Below, piece by piece: positions 1 to 8,691 of a stretch of DNA of 64,000 nucleotides (position 1 is its first letter; each line of letters opens with the position of its first letter). Origin of the DNA: Caminibacter pacificus (GTDB lineage: Bacteria > Campylobacterota > Campylobacteria > Campylobacterales > Nautiliaceae); assembly GCF_003752135.1 (NCBI RefSeq), contig NZ_RJVK01000002.1:310001-374000 (forward strand), given 5' to 3'. Both the position numbers and the translations under genes were made by a program. The notes under the pieces are model-generated. The model searched no databases and had not been told where the DNA came from. It was given only the letters and a program-made list of their open reading frames with translations.

Positions 1-1296
1 AAGTTTTAAAGCGTCGTTTACTTTATCCGGCTCTCCGTTTGGAGCGTAGTACATTCCGTCGTAGTTATAATTAATATCCGCATACATATACCCGAGCCTA
101 AAGTATTGGTACAAATCGACTTTGTATATCGCATAAAAATCGTGCACGTTTCCTCTGATAGCGAGTTTGTTTATAGGGTCGTAAAGATTTGTCGAAAAAC
201 TAAACCAATATTTTGAGCCGTGATTAAACTCATAGCCTATTTTCCAATGCCTAAAATCATATCTCCCGCCAATATGATAAGCGTATCCGTTGTTTTTTAA
301 AAGCTCGACTTCGGTATCGGGCACTCCGTCGTTATTCAAATCGGCAACTCCTTTTTTGCCGTTGCCTTTAGGTATCGCATAAGCAAAAGAGACAAAATAA
401 TTCCACCTCGTATCAAACGCTCTTAGATTTTCAAAATAAACCCCGAAATGTTCATAATCCCCTAAATCCTGATTAGCCGTAGCATTTCTGTCATCAAAAG
501 GATTAGTGACAAGATGAGTCGTTTTTACGCCTGTTAGGATAAATAGATTTCTTCCCATTTTTTCGATAGGTAGAGCTCCTTCGAAAAAAACTCCGTAAAC
601 GTTTGTGTCTTTAATACCGGGATTCTCAGCCGCCCAGCCGTAAAATGGGTCTTGCCATTCGTATCCTTTCCCGTAAGCAAATCTGAATTTACATTTCGGA
701 ATATACGGATTTTTGTATTTGTAAGTAAATACCACCCCGTCAGCCGCGCCGTTGAACAAAAGCGCCGGATAAGTCGCTTTTCTTGGAGTGTCGTATTTTA
801 GGTTCATTCCCGGTCCGTCGCTACTTGGCTGACGACCGATTGTCATAATAAAGTTTTTCGTAATATGAAAATCAACATAAGCCCTTTCTACAAAAAGAGC
901 CGAAGTCCCGTCCGCTCGACCTTGAAGAGCGTCAAGCTGAGATAAATCCTCACCTCTTGAATTTCCCCAAGCCTTACTCATCATAAGCCTACCGGTAAAT
1001 TTCGTGCGCTCGTTTATTCTCGTTTCCATATTGAGTTTTAATCTCATATCCCATTTATTGGGGTTGCTAAAGTGTTTATTATCATACGTCCCGCTATAAA
1101 ACCCCCAATTTACTTCCAACTCACCTCCCCACTTAATCCTATTAATGCTCGCTTCAAATTCGTTCTCATCGACTCTTTGAGATAGCGCTTCTATTTTTGC
1201 GTTAAATTCCGCTTTTAATTTTTCTATCTGTTTTTGAATATCCTGATTTGAAGCGAATAATAGACTCGCACTTAAAAACAATAAAAGCTTTTTCAT
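1..1296 (-). CDS. DUF3373-like outer-membrane porin (3' end cut by window edge)
   Basis: The first 432 codons read through to the window edge without a stop, so the C-terminus is missing. Residues 1-16 form a signal peptide (MKKLLLFLSASLLFAS), followed by a short coiled-coil stretch (about 17-40) and then a long run of alternating aromatic/polar segments typical of a beta-barrel. The motif LMMSKAWGN and the overall pattern match the Campylobacterota DUF3373 family of uncharacterised outer-membrane proteins; this family call is from memory of the pattern. The start is an ATG in an ATGA overlap with the stop of the upstream GGDEF-EAL gene, so the two are probably translated together. Substrate unknown. 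Confidence 0.75.
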   Translation of the reverse strand, partial: MKKLLLFLSASLLFASNQDIQKQIEKLKAEFNAKIEALSQRVDENEFEASINRIKWGGELEVNWGFYSGTYDNKHFSNPNKWDMRLKLNMETRINERTKFTGRLMMSKAWGNSRGEDLSQLDALQGRADGTSALFVERAYVDFHITKNFIMTIGRQPSSDGPGMNLKYDTPRKATYPALLFNGAADGVVFTYKYKNPYIPKCKFRFAYGKGYEWQDPFYGWAAENPGIKDTNVYGVFFEGALPIEKMGRNLFILTGVKTTHLVTNPFDDRNATANQDLGDYEHFGVYFENLRAFDTRWNYFVSFAYAIPKGNGKKGVADLNNDGVPDTEVELLKNNGYAYHIGGRYDFRHWKIGYEFNHGSKYWFSFSTNLYDPINKLAIRGNVHDFYAIYKVDLYQYFRLGYMYADINYNYDGMYYAPNGEPDKVNDALKL

Positions 1297-3677
1297 TCTT
1301 TCTCCTTTAAATTATTGATATCAAAAGGTTTCGAAAAATAATATCCTTGCAAACAATCAACTCCGTATTTTTCTAAACACTCGGCTATTTCGGCATTTTC
1401 TACAAACTCGGCAATCGTTTTAAGTTCAAAAATCTTAGCCATACTCACGATAACTTGAATAAGTTTTTTATTGTTTTCGTTTTTCATCATATCTTTAATC
1501 AAACTACCGTCAAGCTTTAATATCGTAACGGGCATTTTTCGAATTAAATACGAAATATTGCTATTACCAGAACCGAAATCGTCAATAGCAATCTCAACCC
1601 CTACCATCTCTCTTAAAAAAATTAAAAATCCCAATAACTCCTCATCCATAAGCTTTTCATCTTCCAAAAGCTCTATTGTCAATTTTTCACTAACTTTATA
1701 TTCATCTATCATATCGAGAAGATATTTTTTGAAGCTAACGTTTGAGAGTTCCATAACCGACAAATTGATAGAAAAATTCGAATCGATTTTCGAAAAAACT
1801 TCAAAACTTTTTTTAATCATAACTTTTTGCAAATCTACATACAACCCCGCTCTTTTCGCATGTTCTAAGAAAAAAGGAGGATAAATTTTGCCGTTATGCT
1901 CAAGCCTTAAAAGTACTTCGTATTTTTTCGTCTCTTTTGTTTTCGCGTCCACTATAGGTTGAACGTAAGGGATGATTTTGTCATCTCTTAGAGCTTGTTT
2001 GATTATGTTTTTCCACTCCATATACTCTTTATAATTTTTGACTATTTCCAAATTTTCGTCAAAAATTACGATTTTTCCCATTTTTTTATTTTTTGCATAT
2101 TTAAGAGCCATATCGGCTTTTTCTATACTCTCTCCTATTCCGGCACTAAGAGAAATTTCAATTTCATGTCCGTCGATTTTAATATTGTTTTTTTCTATAT
2201 TTCTGATAACTTTTTCAACTATATCGTGTACTACATTACAGTCATCTCCTAAAATACCGTACTCATCGGCAGAAAGTTTATAAACAGGAGTATATTTCGA
2301 AATAAATTCTCCAACTTTCATTAATACTTTATCACCGATTTCCATTCCGTAAAAATCATTAATCTCTTTAAAAGAGTCAATATTTAACAATCCTATACAT
2401 TTATTAGGATTTCGTTTAATGTCATAAAGAAATCTTTCTCTATTTGGAAGATTCGTAAGCTTATCGGTTACGTAGCTTTTAAGTAGTTCTTGAGTTTTTC
2501 TTTCGACTTCTTGTTTTAAATTTTTATTTAATAAATCAAGCTTTTTATTTACTTCTTCAAGCTCTTTATTTTTTCTTGAAATCTCTTTTTCATAATCTTC
2601 GATTACTCTTTTTAAAAGTTTGTTTTCATATTTAGTAATCAAAAACACAACTACTACAAATAACGTAGAAATAATCAAATATATTTTTAAGATTTCTCTA
2701 AGTTCGTTTTTGATTCTCTGTTTTTTTAAATTTATTAAGTTATTAACTTCATCAATATAAATACCCCCGAAAATCGCCCAATTATACGGCTTATAAAGTT
2801 TTACGTAAGATATTTTTTTATAAAGTTTGCCGTTTCTTTTAAACCAATAAACAAAATACCCTTCTCCTTTTTTCGTAATAAGCTTCAAATACTCTTTTCT
2901 ATACTCGATTCCTTTTGCGTCCTTTTTATCATCATTTAGATAAAGCCCTTCCCAATCGGGATTTTTCGGATAAGCTACGAATTTCGCAAACTTTCTCCCA
3001 CCGTTGAAGTTTTCTATTTTTATAATCGATATATATCCGTTGTTAAAAACGAATTGCATAGTATGTACTAAGTTTATTACTTTTTTTTGAACCATTTTGT
3101 CTATATCTTGCTGTGCCAAACCTAAAATGATAGTGTAATGTCGATTATTGATTTTGACTTCTTTTGCAAAGATATAATATTTTTTATTTTTAATGAAAAT
3201 ATCTATTTTCCCTATAGGTTTATAATCAAAAAGCTCTTCGGGCAAATTTCCGTGGTGAAAAATCACTTTGTTATTTTCTCTAACGATTACCTTATAAAAA
3301 CTATGCTCAAAAATATATCTATTGAAAAACATAGGAAGTTTCTCAAGAGGTATATTTTTAAGAACATCGCTCAAAAACTCTACGTCTTGTTTTAGTCTCT
3401 CAAGTTTTTTTTGAGTTTCCGTTTTTGAGATGTAGTTTATGTAGTTAATTAAATTATCCACCTGATTTTTAATCGTCGCTTTTTTAGCATTGATATACTC
3501 TTGTTTTGTAAATTCTATATCTCTTTGCAAAGACATATTAAGTACATAATATACACTCGCAAAACTCAAAATAGAAAATACGACAACAACTCCTATTATC
3601 GAAAGGTAATTGAGTTTCAATATGCGATTTTTAAGTTTTTCGGTCTTCGCCACTTTTTCATCCTTTCGTATTGACAC
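1293..3677 (-). CDS. Membrane-bound Cache-GGDEF-EAL protein, likely c-di-GMP phosphodiesterase
   Basis: A 794-residue sensor-effector. A first membrane helix lies near residues 23-50, then a periplasmic Cache-type sensor region (about 60-320), a second helix (IYLIISTLFVVVVFLI, about 331-346), a coiled coil, a GGDEF domain and an EAL domain. The GGDEF signature is degenerate (SADEYG), so cyclase activity is unlikely. The EAL domain keeps ExLxR as EVLLR, and DDFGSG, KLDGS and the AEFVE glutamate, so phosphodiesterase activity is plausible. It is divergent from mqnD, and its stop overlaps the start of the porin gene by four bases, linking c-di-GMP signalling to an outer-membrane protein. The signal sensed is unknown. 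Confidence 0.88.
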   Translation of the reverse strand: MSIRKDEKVAKTEKLKNRILKLNYLSIIGVVVVFSILSFASVYYVLNMSLQRDIEFTKQEYINAKKATIKNQVDNLINYINYISKTETQKKLERLKQDVEFLSDVLKNIPLEKLPMFFNRYIFEHSFYKVIVRENNKVIFHHGNLPEELFDYKPIGKIDIFIKNKKYYIFAKEVKINNRHYTIILGLAQQDIDKMVQKKVINLVHTMQFVFNNGYISIIKIENFNGGRKFAKFVAYPKNPDWEGLYLNDDKKDAKGIEYRKEYLKLITKKGEGYFVYWFKRNGKLYKKISYVKLYKPYNWAIFGGIYIDEVNNLINLKKQRIKNELREILKIYLIISTLFVVVVFLITKYENKLLKRVIEDYEKEISRKNKELEEVNKKLDLLNKNLKQEVERKTQELLKSYVTDKLTNLPNRERFLYDIKRNPNKCIGLLNIDSFKEINDFYGMEIGDKVLMKVGEFISKYTPVYKLSADEYGILGDDCNVVHDIVEKVIRNIEKNNIKIDGHEIEISLSAGIGESIEKADMALKYAKNKKMGKIVIFDENLEIVKNYKEYMEWKNIIKQALRDDKIIPYVQPIVDAKTKETKKYEVLLRLEHNGKIYPPFFLEHAKRAGLYVDLQKVMIKKSFEVFSKIDSNFSINLSVMELSNVSFKKYLLDMIDEYKVSEKLTIELLEDEKLMDEELLGFLIFLREMVGVEIAIDDFGSGNSNISYLIRKMPVTILKLDGSLIKDMMKNENNKKLIQVIVSMAKIFELKTIAEFVENAEIAECLEKYGVDCLQGYYFSKPFDINNLKEKE

Positions 3678-3722
3678 CGTTTTATAATCGACACTTATTT
3701 GAATATCATTAACCTCTTTGGT

Positions 3723-3728
3723 TATAAT
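3723..3728 (+). promoter_or_regulatory. Probable -10 element for mqnD
   Basis: A perfect TATAAT lies 65 bases upstream of the mqnD ATG in the divergent region between it and the GGDEF-EAL gene. No clear -35 box is seen. In this genome type the extended AT-rich upstream tract commonly replaces the -35, which is an inference here. Confidence 0.45.
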
Positions 3729-3792
3729 TTTTTCCAGGAAAAAAGGAAAAATGAATCAGTAATCACTAAAAATCAAACAACAGGACAAAATT

Positions 3793-4659
3793 ATGAAAGA
3801 ATATACAATAGCTCACTCTCCCGATGCCGACGATATTTTTATGTACTATGCAATCAAATTCGGCTGGATAGGAGATAAAAAATATAAATTTCAAAATATC
3901 GCCGAAGACATTGAAACCCTCAATCAAAAAACATTAAAAAACATCTACGACGTAAGCGCCATAAGTTTCGGGGCTTATCCTTTCTTAAAAGACGAATACG
4001 CCCTTTTAAAAACGGCAATAAGTTTCGGATACGGATACGGGCCGAAACTCGTAAAATTAAAAGGTAAAAAACTTAAAAGAAATTTCAAAGTGGCCCTAAG
4101 CGGAGAATACACAACAAACGCTCTTATTTTTAAAATCTACTATCCGAATGCAAGAATCGTATATAAAAATTTTCTTGATATCGAAAAAGCTGTGCTTGAT
4201 GGGGAGGTGGACGCCGGAGTTTTGATTCATGAAAGTATTTTGACTTTCGATGAGAGACTTGAAGTTGAAAAAGAACTATGGGATATTTGGGTGGAGCTTG
4301 TAGGCAATAGGCCTCTTCCGCTTGGCGGAATGGCTATTAGACGCTCCATTCCTTTACTTGATGCGATAAATATTGAAGATATCCTGACAAAAGCCGTAGA
4401 AGTCGCAAACAAACACAAAAATCTTTTGGCTAAAATGTTAATTGAGAGAAATTTGGTAAGAGTGGATGACAAAACTCTTGATAAATATTTAAGCCTTTAT
4501 GCAAACGACAAATCGATATCTCTTGATGAAGAACAAATCGAATCTATTAATAAATTGTACGAATTGGGATATAAAGCGGGAATATTACCTTGTATGAAAG
4601 ATGTAAGAGAATATATGATTCCGAGAGAATATAAAAAAGTAAGAGAAGGTAACTTTTAA
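3793..4659 (+). CDS. mqnD: 1,4-dihydroxy-6-naphthoate synthase (futalosine menaquinone pathway)
   Basis: A 288-residue protein of the MqnA/MqnD periplasmic-binding-like fold. MqnD converts cyclic de-hypoxanthine futalosine to 1,4-dihydroxy-6-naphthoate in the alternative menaquinone pathway used by Campylobacterota. The N-terminal AHSPDADDIFMYYA segment is the family signature; ISFGAYPFLKDEYALL and the RPLPLGGMAI segment later also fit. Length is normal for MqnD. It stands alone between a divergent GGDEF-EAL gene and an intergenic hairpin, with its own TATAAT. The related MqnA is a possible confusion, but the HSPDADD motif favours MqnD. Confidence 0.9.
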   Translation: MKEYTIAHSPDADDIFMYYAIKFGWIGDKKYKFQNIAEDIETLNQKTLKNIYDVSAISFGAYPFLKDEYALLKTAISFGYGYGPKLVKLKGKKLKRNFKVALSGEYTTNALIFKIYYPNARIVYKNFLDIEKAVLDGEVDAGVLIHESILTFDERLEVEKELWDIWVELVGNRPLPLGGMAIRRSIPLLDAINIEDILTKAVEVANKHKNLLAKMLIERNLVRVDDKTLDKYLSLYANDKSISLDEEQIESINKLYELGYKAGILPCMKDVREYMIPREYKKVREGNF

Positions 4660-4733
4660 TTTAAATCTTAAAGTAATAAAAATACCAAATAAAAATATAT
4701 ATATATAAAATTAATAAATAAAGCGAAACAATT

Positions 4734-4824
4734 GCAAATTTTAATGGAAAAAAAGCGTTAAAAAAAGCACACAAGCTCGAAGAGGTCTGGGCTTTTTAGC
4801 TTTTTTGCAATGGCCAAAATTTGC
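4734..4824. repeat. Long imperfect inverted repeat / possible structured RNA
   Basis: Two arms of about 35 bases, beginning GCAAATTTT and ending AAAATTTGC, can fold back on each other around a loop of about 22 bases. The inner arms are AAAAAAAGC-type runs facing GCTTTTT-type runs. It sits in the 236-base gap between mqnD and the MazF-like gene. It may be an mqnD terminator-like structure, an untranslated RNA, or the remnant of a small inverted-repeat element. The minus strand also reads about 30 codons without a stop across it but has no start codon. Confidence 0.4.
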
Positions 4825-4895
4825 TCTCTTGTTGAGCTTATTTCATTAATTCTTATATTTTATTTATTTTATAATACTTAAAAAAAAGGCAAAAA

Positions 4896-5363
4896 ATGGA
4901 CTTTCAAGAATGGCTTAAAAAAAACGAACTAAGCCTGAAATGCAAACCAAGAACCCAAAGAGCAAGCTATATAGAGTTTTTCGAAGGAGAGTTCAAAGGC
5001 GACAAAATCCCCGAATTCAAAAGAGGAGAAGTATATTTTGCAAAGCTAACGGATAGTGCTAAAACAAGACCTTTTTTAATCTACCAAAACGATTATCTAA
5101 ATAGAGCCTGTTATGAAGGATTGTATCATACCGTAGTGGTTTTACCTCTTTCGGGACAGATTTTGGGAGGAGATTACAGAGTTTTGATAAAAAAAAGAGA
5201 CAATATGACAAGAGATAGCGAAATAGTCGCTACCGCAATTGGTATAATATCGACAGGTAAAATTATTTTTTCCAAAGGATTGGTTACGAAACTGACACAA
5301 GAAGAACTTCAAAAAGTCGATTCGGCGGTAAAAAAAGTTTTAGGAATGGAAAATGCAATCTGA
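4896..5363 (+). CDS. Solitary MazF/PemK-like protein upstream of fliQ
   Basis: A 155-residue protein. Residues 40-150 resemble the MazF/PemK endoribonuclease fold: FKRGEVYFAKL, then KTRPFLIYQND, VVVLPLSG and a late EIVATAIGIIST segment. The first 40 residues (rich in Lys/Arg and aromatics) are extra compared with a typical MazF of about 110 residues. No antitoxin gene lies beside it. A TATAAT at 4870-4875 and an AAAGG ribosome site precede the ATG. Its last 11 bases overlap the start of fliQ, so it is translationally coupled to a flagellar export gene. Whether it still cleaves RNA cannot be told from sequence. Confidence 0.7.
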   Translation: MDFQEWLKKNELSLKCKPRTQRASYIEFFEGEFKGDKIPEFKRGEVYFAKLTDSAKTRPFLIYQNDYLNRACYEGLYHTVVVLPLSGQILGGDYRVLIKKRDNMTRDSEIVATAIGIISTGKIIFSKGLVTKLTQEELQKVDSAVKKVLGMENAI

Positions 5364-5619
5364 AATTATAGCTCTTGCCGTTGCGGCGCTTAAATTAGCA
5401 CTATTGTTATCGCTACCTGCACTGCTTGTCGGTATGATTGTGGGGCTTATAGTATCTATTTTTCAAGCCACTACTCAAATCAACGAAATGACACTGAGTT
5501 TCGTGCCGAAAATCATAGCGATTGCGGTTGTATTAATTTTAACCCTTCCTTGGATGATGAACGAAATGATAGATTTTACAAAATACGTTTTTAGTCTTAT
5601 ACCTACTTTTCTTAGATAA
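5353..5619 (+). CDS. fliQ: Flagellar type III export protein FliQ
   Basis: An 88-residue, two-helix membrane protein of the flagellar export gate (with FliP and FliR). The segment VGMIVGLIVSIFQATTQINE is the FliQ hallmark, followed by TLSFVPKIIAI and a second hydrophobic helix. Length is exactly that of the family. The ATG lies 11 bases inside the end of the MazF-like gene. Its 3' end overlaps the convergent CLC gene by eight bases. In Helicobacter and Campylobacter fliQ adjoins murB; here two CLC genes separate them. Confidence 0.95.
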   Translation: MQSEIIALAVAALKLALLLSLPALLVGMIVGLIVSIFQATTQINEMTLSFVPKIIAIAVVLILTLPWMMNEMIDFTKYVFSLIPTFLR

Positions 5620-7261
5620 TTTTATATCTGTCAATCATCGACAAATCTTTTAGTAATTTTTTCAAATTCACCATCCCCTCGTATTCACCCGAAACATTTA
5701 CATACGGAACGTATTCGGAGCTTATAAGCCCCAAAACCTTAACGATTTCATCGCTTTTATAGTTTTCTCTCCAAACTATCGGATGAGTGTTTAGGACGTT
5801 TTTTATTTTTTCGTTTTTGTTTTTTAGTTTCAGTCTTATATCTTTAAAAGAGAGAACGCCTATTAATTTATTGTTTTCATCCACAACGGGCATCGATTTG
5901 AAGTTGTTTTTTCTAAAATGTAAAAACGCTTCTTTCACACTCAAGTCGGCTCTTAGAGGCTCGATATAAACAAGATAACTATAAACTTTCATCTTATCAA
6001 GAAACCTCAAAACATTAGGATTTTCTATATCGATTCCTTTTTGGATAAGACTTCTTTTAAAATAACCGCCGGGTTCATACTTAGAGACGATAAAAGCGGT
6101 TATTGAAGAGGCTATTAAAGACGGTATCAAAAGCTGATACGAATGTGTAAGCTCTATTATAATAATCGTACTTCTAAGTGGCGCTTTCGATATTCCGGCA
6201 AGCATAGCCACACTTCCGACAAGTGCCAAGACCCTGGGGTCAGCTCCTAAATGAATAAAAAAGTCACCTATCATATATCCGCCAAAAGCGCCTATAAAAA
6301 TAGAAGGAGACATAAGACCTCCAAAAAGCCCGCTTCCAAAAGTAATGATTATTGCGATAAGTTTCGTAAAAGTAATAATAAACACCTGATAAAAATCAAA
6401 ACCGTTTTTAAATAGAGCCGTTATATATTCATACCCTACTCCCCTAATCTCCGGAACCGCCCAAATTAACAATCCCACCAAAAATCCGTTAAAAACGACA
6501 ATTTTATACCAATAATCCTTAAGAGTTACTCTTAATTTTCTAAAAAACTCAAAAAAATAAAAAACAACGACACTCAAAAGTGCAAATACGACTCCCACAA
6601 TCGGCACTATATAAAAATAGATATTCGAAAATTCAAGATGAGGTACGAAAAAAGCCGTATAATCTCCCAAAAATTCTCTTGCTATAAGCGTAGCGGTTGC
6701 GGTGGAAACGATAAGAGGAATGATAATATACGTATTTATTCTTCCTACAATAATTTCAATAGCAAGTATCACACCCGCAAGCGGAGCGTTAAAAGTCGCA
6801 GCAATTGCAGATGAAACGGCAGCCGCAAGGTAAATCGGGATATTAACTTTTGCAACTTTTATTATTTTGATAAAAATCTCACCCAAAAGCCCTCCGAGTT
6901 TTGCAATAGGAGCCTCCCTACCCACAGGTAATCCGAATCCGATATTAAGAGAAGTCAAAAACAGAACCAAAAGTCCTTTGATAATAGAAAAATTACCGGC
7001 CATTAAAGATATTTTTTTTGCGATATGATCAAGAGTGATATTGGAGGTGTTAATTAAAAGCTTGTTTATTAAAAAATAGGAAAAAAGAAAAATAAAAGGC
7101 ATCGTAAAAAGATAAAAAACATCATTATGTAAAAAGTTAATATTTACAAACAAAAACTTAAAAAAAGCTATAAGTTTCCTAAATAAAATCGCCGAAAAAC
7201 CACCGATAATTCCTAAAACTACCGGGATGAAGACGAAATGTAAAAATTCATCCCTTCTCAT
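5612..7261 (-). CDS. CLC-family chloride channel/antiporter with C-terminal CBS pair (CLC-A)
   Basis: A 549-residue polytopic membrane protein. The CLC gating motif appears as GREAP with the glutamate at residue 116 (GREGP is usual), and the later filter motif as GSGLFGGLMSPSIFIGA. Residues from about 430 to the end form cytosolic CBS domains (one clear unit near LRADLSVKEAF to LIGVLSFKDIR), which in CLC proteins often bind nucleotides. The early GSGIP-type filter motif is not recognisable (NTSNITLDHI lies there). It overlaps the upstream CLC-B gene by 14 bases, suggesting a two-gene operon. Channel versus proton antiporter cannot be decided by eye. Confidence 0.9.
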   Translation of the reverse strand: MRRDEFLHFVFIPVVLGIIGGFSAILFRKLIAFFKFLFVNINFLHNDVFYLFTMPFIFLFSYFLINKLLINTSNITLDHIAKKISLMAGNFSIIKGLLVLFLTSLNIGFGLPVGREAPIAKLGGLLGEIFIKIIKVAKVNIPIYLAAAVSSAIAATFNAPLAGVILAIEIIVGRINTYIIIPLIVSTATATLIAREFLGDYTAFFVPHLEFSNIYFYIVPIVGVVFALLSVVVFYFFEFFRKLRVTLKDYWYKIVVFNGFLVGLLIWAVPEIRGVGYEYITALFKNGFDFYQVFIITFTKLIAIIITFGSGLFGGLMSPSIFIGAFGGYMIGDFFIHLGADPRVLALVGSVAMLAGISKAPLRSTIIIIELTHSYQLLIPSLIASSITAFIVSKYEPGGYFKRSLIQKGIDIENPNVLRFLDKMKVYSYLVYIEPLRADLSVKEAFLHFRKNNFKSMPVVDENNKLIGVLSFKDIRLKLKNKNEKIKNVLNTHPIVWRENYKSDEIVKVLGLISSEYVPYVNVSGEYEGMVNLKKLLKDLSMIDRYKII

Positions 7262-8621
7262 TATGTCTCTTCACCGAAAAGCTTCTTAGCGAACCTTTGA
7301 ATATATTTTTTTGACCGAGATACGTAGAATATCCGAAACTCGTCAAATAACTCGTAATAACAGCCGCTGTCATAGGAATAACCACGTCGTCATGACTCAT
7401 CTCAGTAATCATCACGATAGCCGCAAGAGGTGTTTTTGCCGCAGCAGCAAGCGCCGCACCCATTCCGGCAAGCGTAAAAGTAATGAATTGGTCGTTAAAA
7501 AAGTGTCCGAAAATATTACCGACCGCACTTCCCATAATAAGCACCGGCAAAACAAGTCCCCCCGGAATACCGAAAGCCAAAGTAAAACTCGTAATAAAAA
7601 ACGTCGAAACTATAATCACCACATCATCACTTATAGAAAATGAAAAATTCGCCATTTTAGAAAGTATTTGCATATTCGCAGGAGCGCTTAATACGTCCAT
7701 ATCTTTCGTATAATAATACAAAAATATAATAAAAGGTACCGCTATCAAAGTCCCGATAACGGGTCTCATTTGAGTCTTAAAAGCACGGGAGACTTTTTGA
7801 GCGAAATGAAAAAATATCGTATAAAAATAGATAAGAGCGGAAATTGCCAGTCCCATCATAATAATATAAGGAATCGTATCCAAATTCCAAATAGGCTTAC
7901 CGCTAAGGTCGATAAACGGATGATTTCCTCTAAAAAAAGAAAAAGTAAGATAACTCACAATTGAAGCCACAATCATCGGAATAAAAGGACGATAGTCAAA
8001 ATCGTACATATTTTCAAGCTCCATAGCAAAAATACTACTTCCAAGCGGAGCTTTCAAAAGTGCCCCGGTAAATGCACCCCCGCCTATAAGTCCGAGCATA
8101 TTTTTGTATTTTTTGCTAAATCCGTAAACTTTTCCCATCCATTCTCCAAGTGCTACTCCCAAGAAAAAAGAAGGCCCCTCACGACCGGCGATAAAACCGC
8201 CCGATAACGTAAAAATAGCGACGATTATTTTATGAAAAATAATTTTAAAAGAGATATACTTTCTTGTCTTTAAATGCAAAATCGAATATCCAATCCCCGG
8301 ACCCTCGACTTCGGGATATTTTTTGATAACAATACCTACAATTATCGATACTATTACCGGATAAATAAAAAAATAAATTACGTCTTTTGAGAGAAAATTA
8401 TTGATTTTTATTACCATCAAATCCATAAATGAAGCTATAATACCGGTAGTAATACCGATTGCAATAGCAAAAGGTAGCCACTTCCCTAAGAAAAACACGA
8501 TAGATAAAACGTCGATTCTCATATTTGATGAGGTAACGATTTCTTTAAAAGAGTTTTTAATATACGATAAAATATTAATGTCGTCTTTTTCGAAAAGAAG
8601 TTTTTTTAATTTTTCAATCAT
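7248..8621 (-). CDS. CLC-family chloride channel/antiporter (CLC-B)
   Basis: A 457-residue CLC protein with about ten membrane helices and no CBS domains. GREGPSFFLG carries the gating glutamate at residue 148, GPGIG stands where GSGIP is expected, and GIPGGLVLPVLIMGS is the later filter segment. I chose the ATG at 8621, which has AAAAGGAAAA just upstream, over the in-frame ATG at 8663, which adds 14 polar residues and lacks a good ribosome site. It is the first gene of a pair with CLC-A and is divergent from murB, 70 bases away. Confidence 0.9.
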   Translation of the reverse strand: MIEKLKKLLFEKDDINILSYIKNSFKEIVTSSNMRIDVLSIVFFLGKWLPFAIAIGITTGIIASFMDLMVIKINNFLSKDVIYFFIYPVIVSIIVGIVIKKYPEVEGPGIGYSILHLKTRKYISFKIIFHKIIVAIFTLSGGFIAGREGPSFFLGVALGEWMGKVYGFSKKYKNMLGLIGGGAFTGALLKAPLGSSIFAMELENMYDFDYRPFIPMIVASIVSYLTFSFFRGNHPFIDLSGKPIWNLDTIPYIIMMGLAISALIYFYTIFFHFAQKVSRAFKTQMRPVIGTLIAVPFIIFLYYYTKDMDVLSAPANMQILSKMANFSFSISDDVVIIVSTFFITSFTLAFGIPGGLVLPVLIMGSAVGNIFGHFFNDQFITFTLAGMGAALAAAAKTPLAAIVMITEMSHDDVVIPMTAAVITSYLTSFGYSTYLGQKNIFKGSLRSFSVKRHNEKG

Positions 8622-8691
8622 AAGTTTTCCTTTTGGAAGTGATAATTTTTTATTATAAATCACAAAACTTAAACTTTTTTTAAGGACGGAT

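Noticed and set aside
4696-4707. Short AT dinucleotide run as a possible replication origin
   Set aside because: No DnaA boxes, no dnaA or dnaN nearby; simple AT-rich spacer.
4810-4881. 23-codon hydrophobic ORF (M-A-K-I-C-S-L-V...) resembling a type I toxin
   Set aside because: No ribosome site, it overlaps the inverted repeat and the promoter of the next gene; chance reading is likelier.
7311-7643. 110-codon plus-strand frame opposite CLC-B
   Set aside because: Antisense shadow of a well-supported membrane protein gene; composition (Arg/Asn/His-rich) is typical of such shadows.
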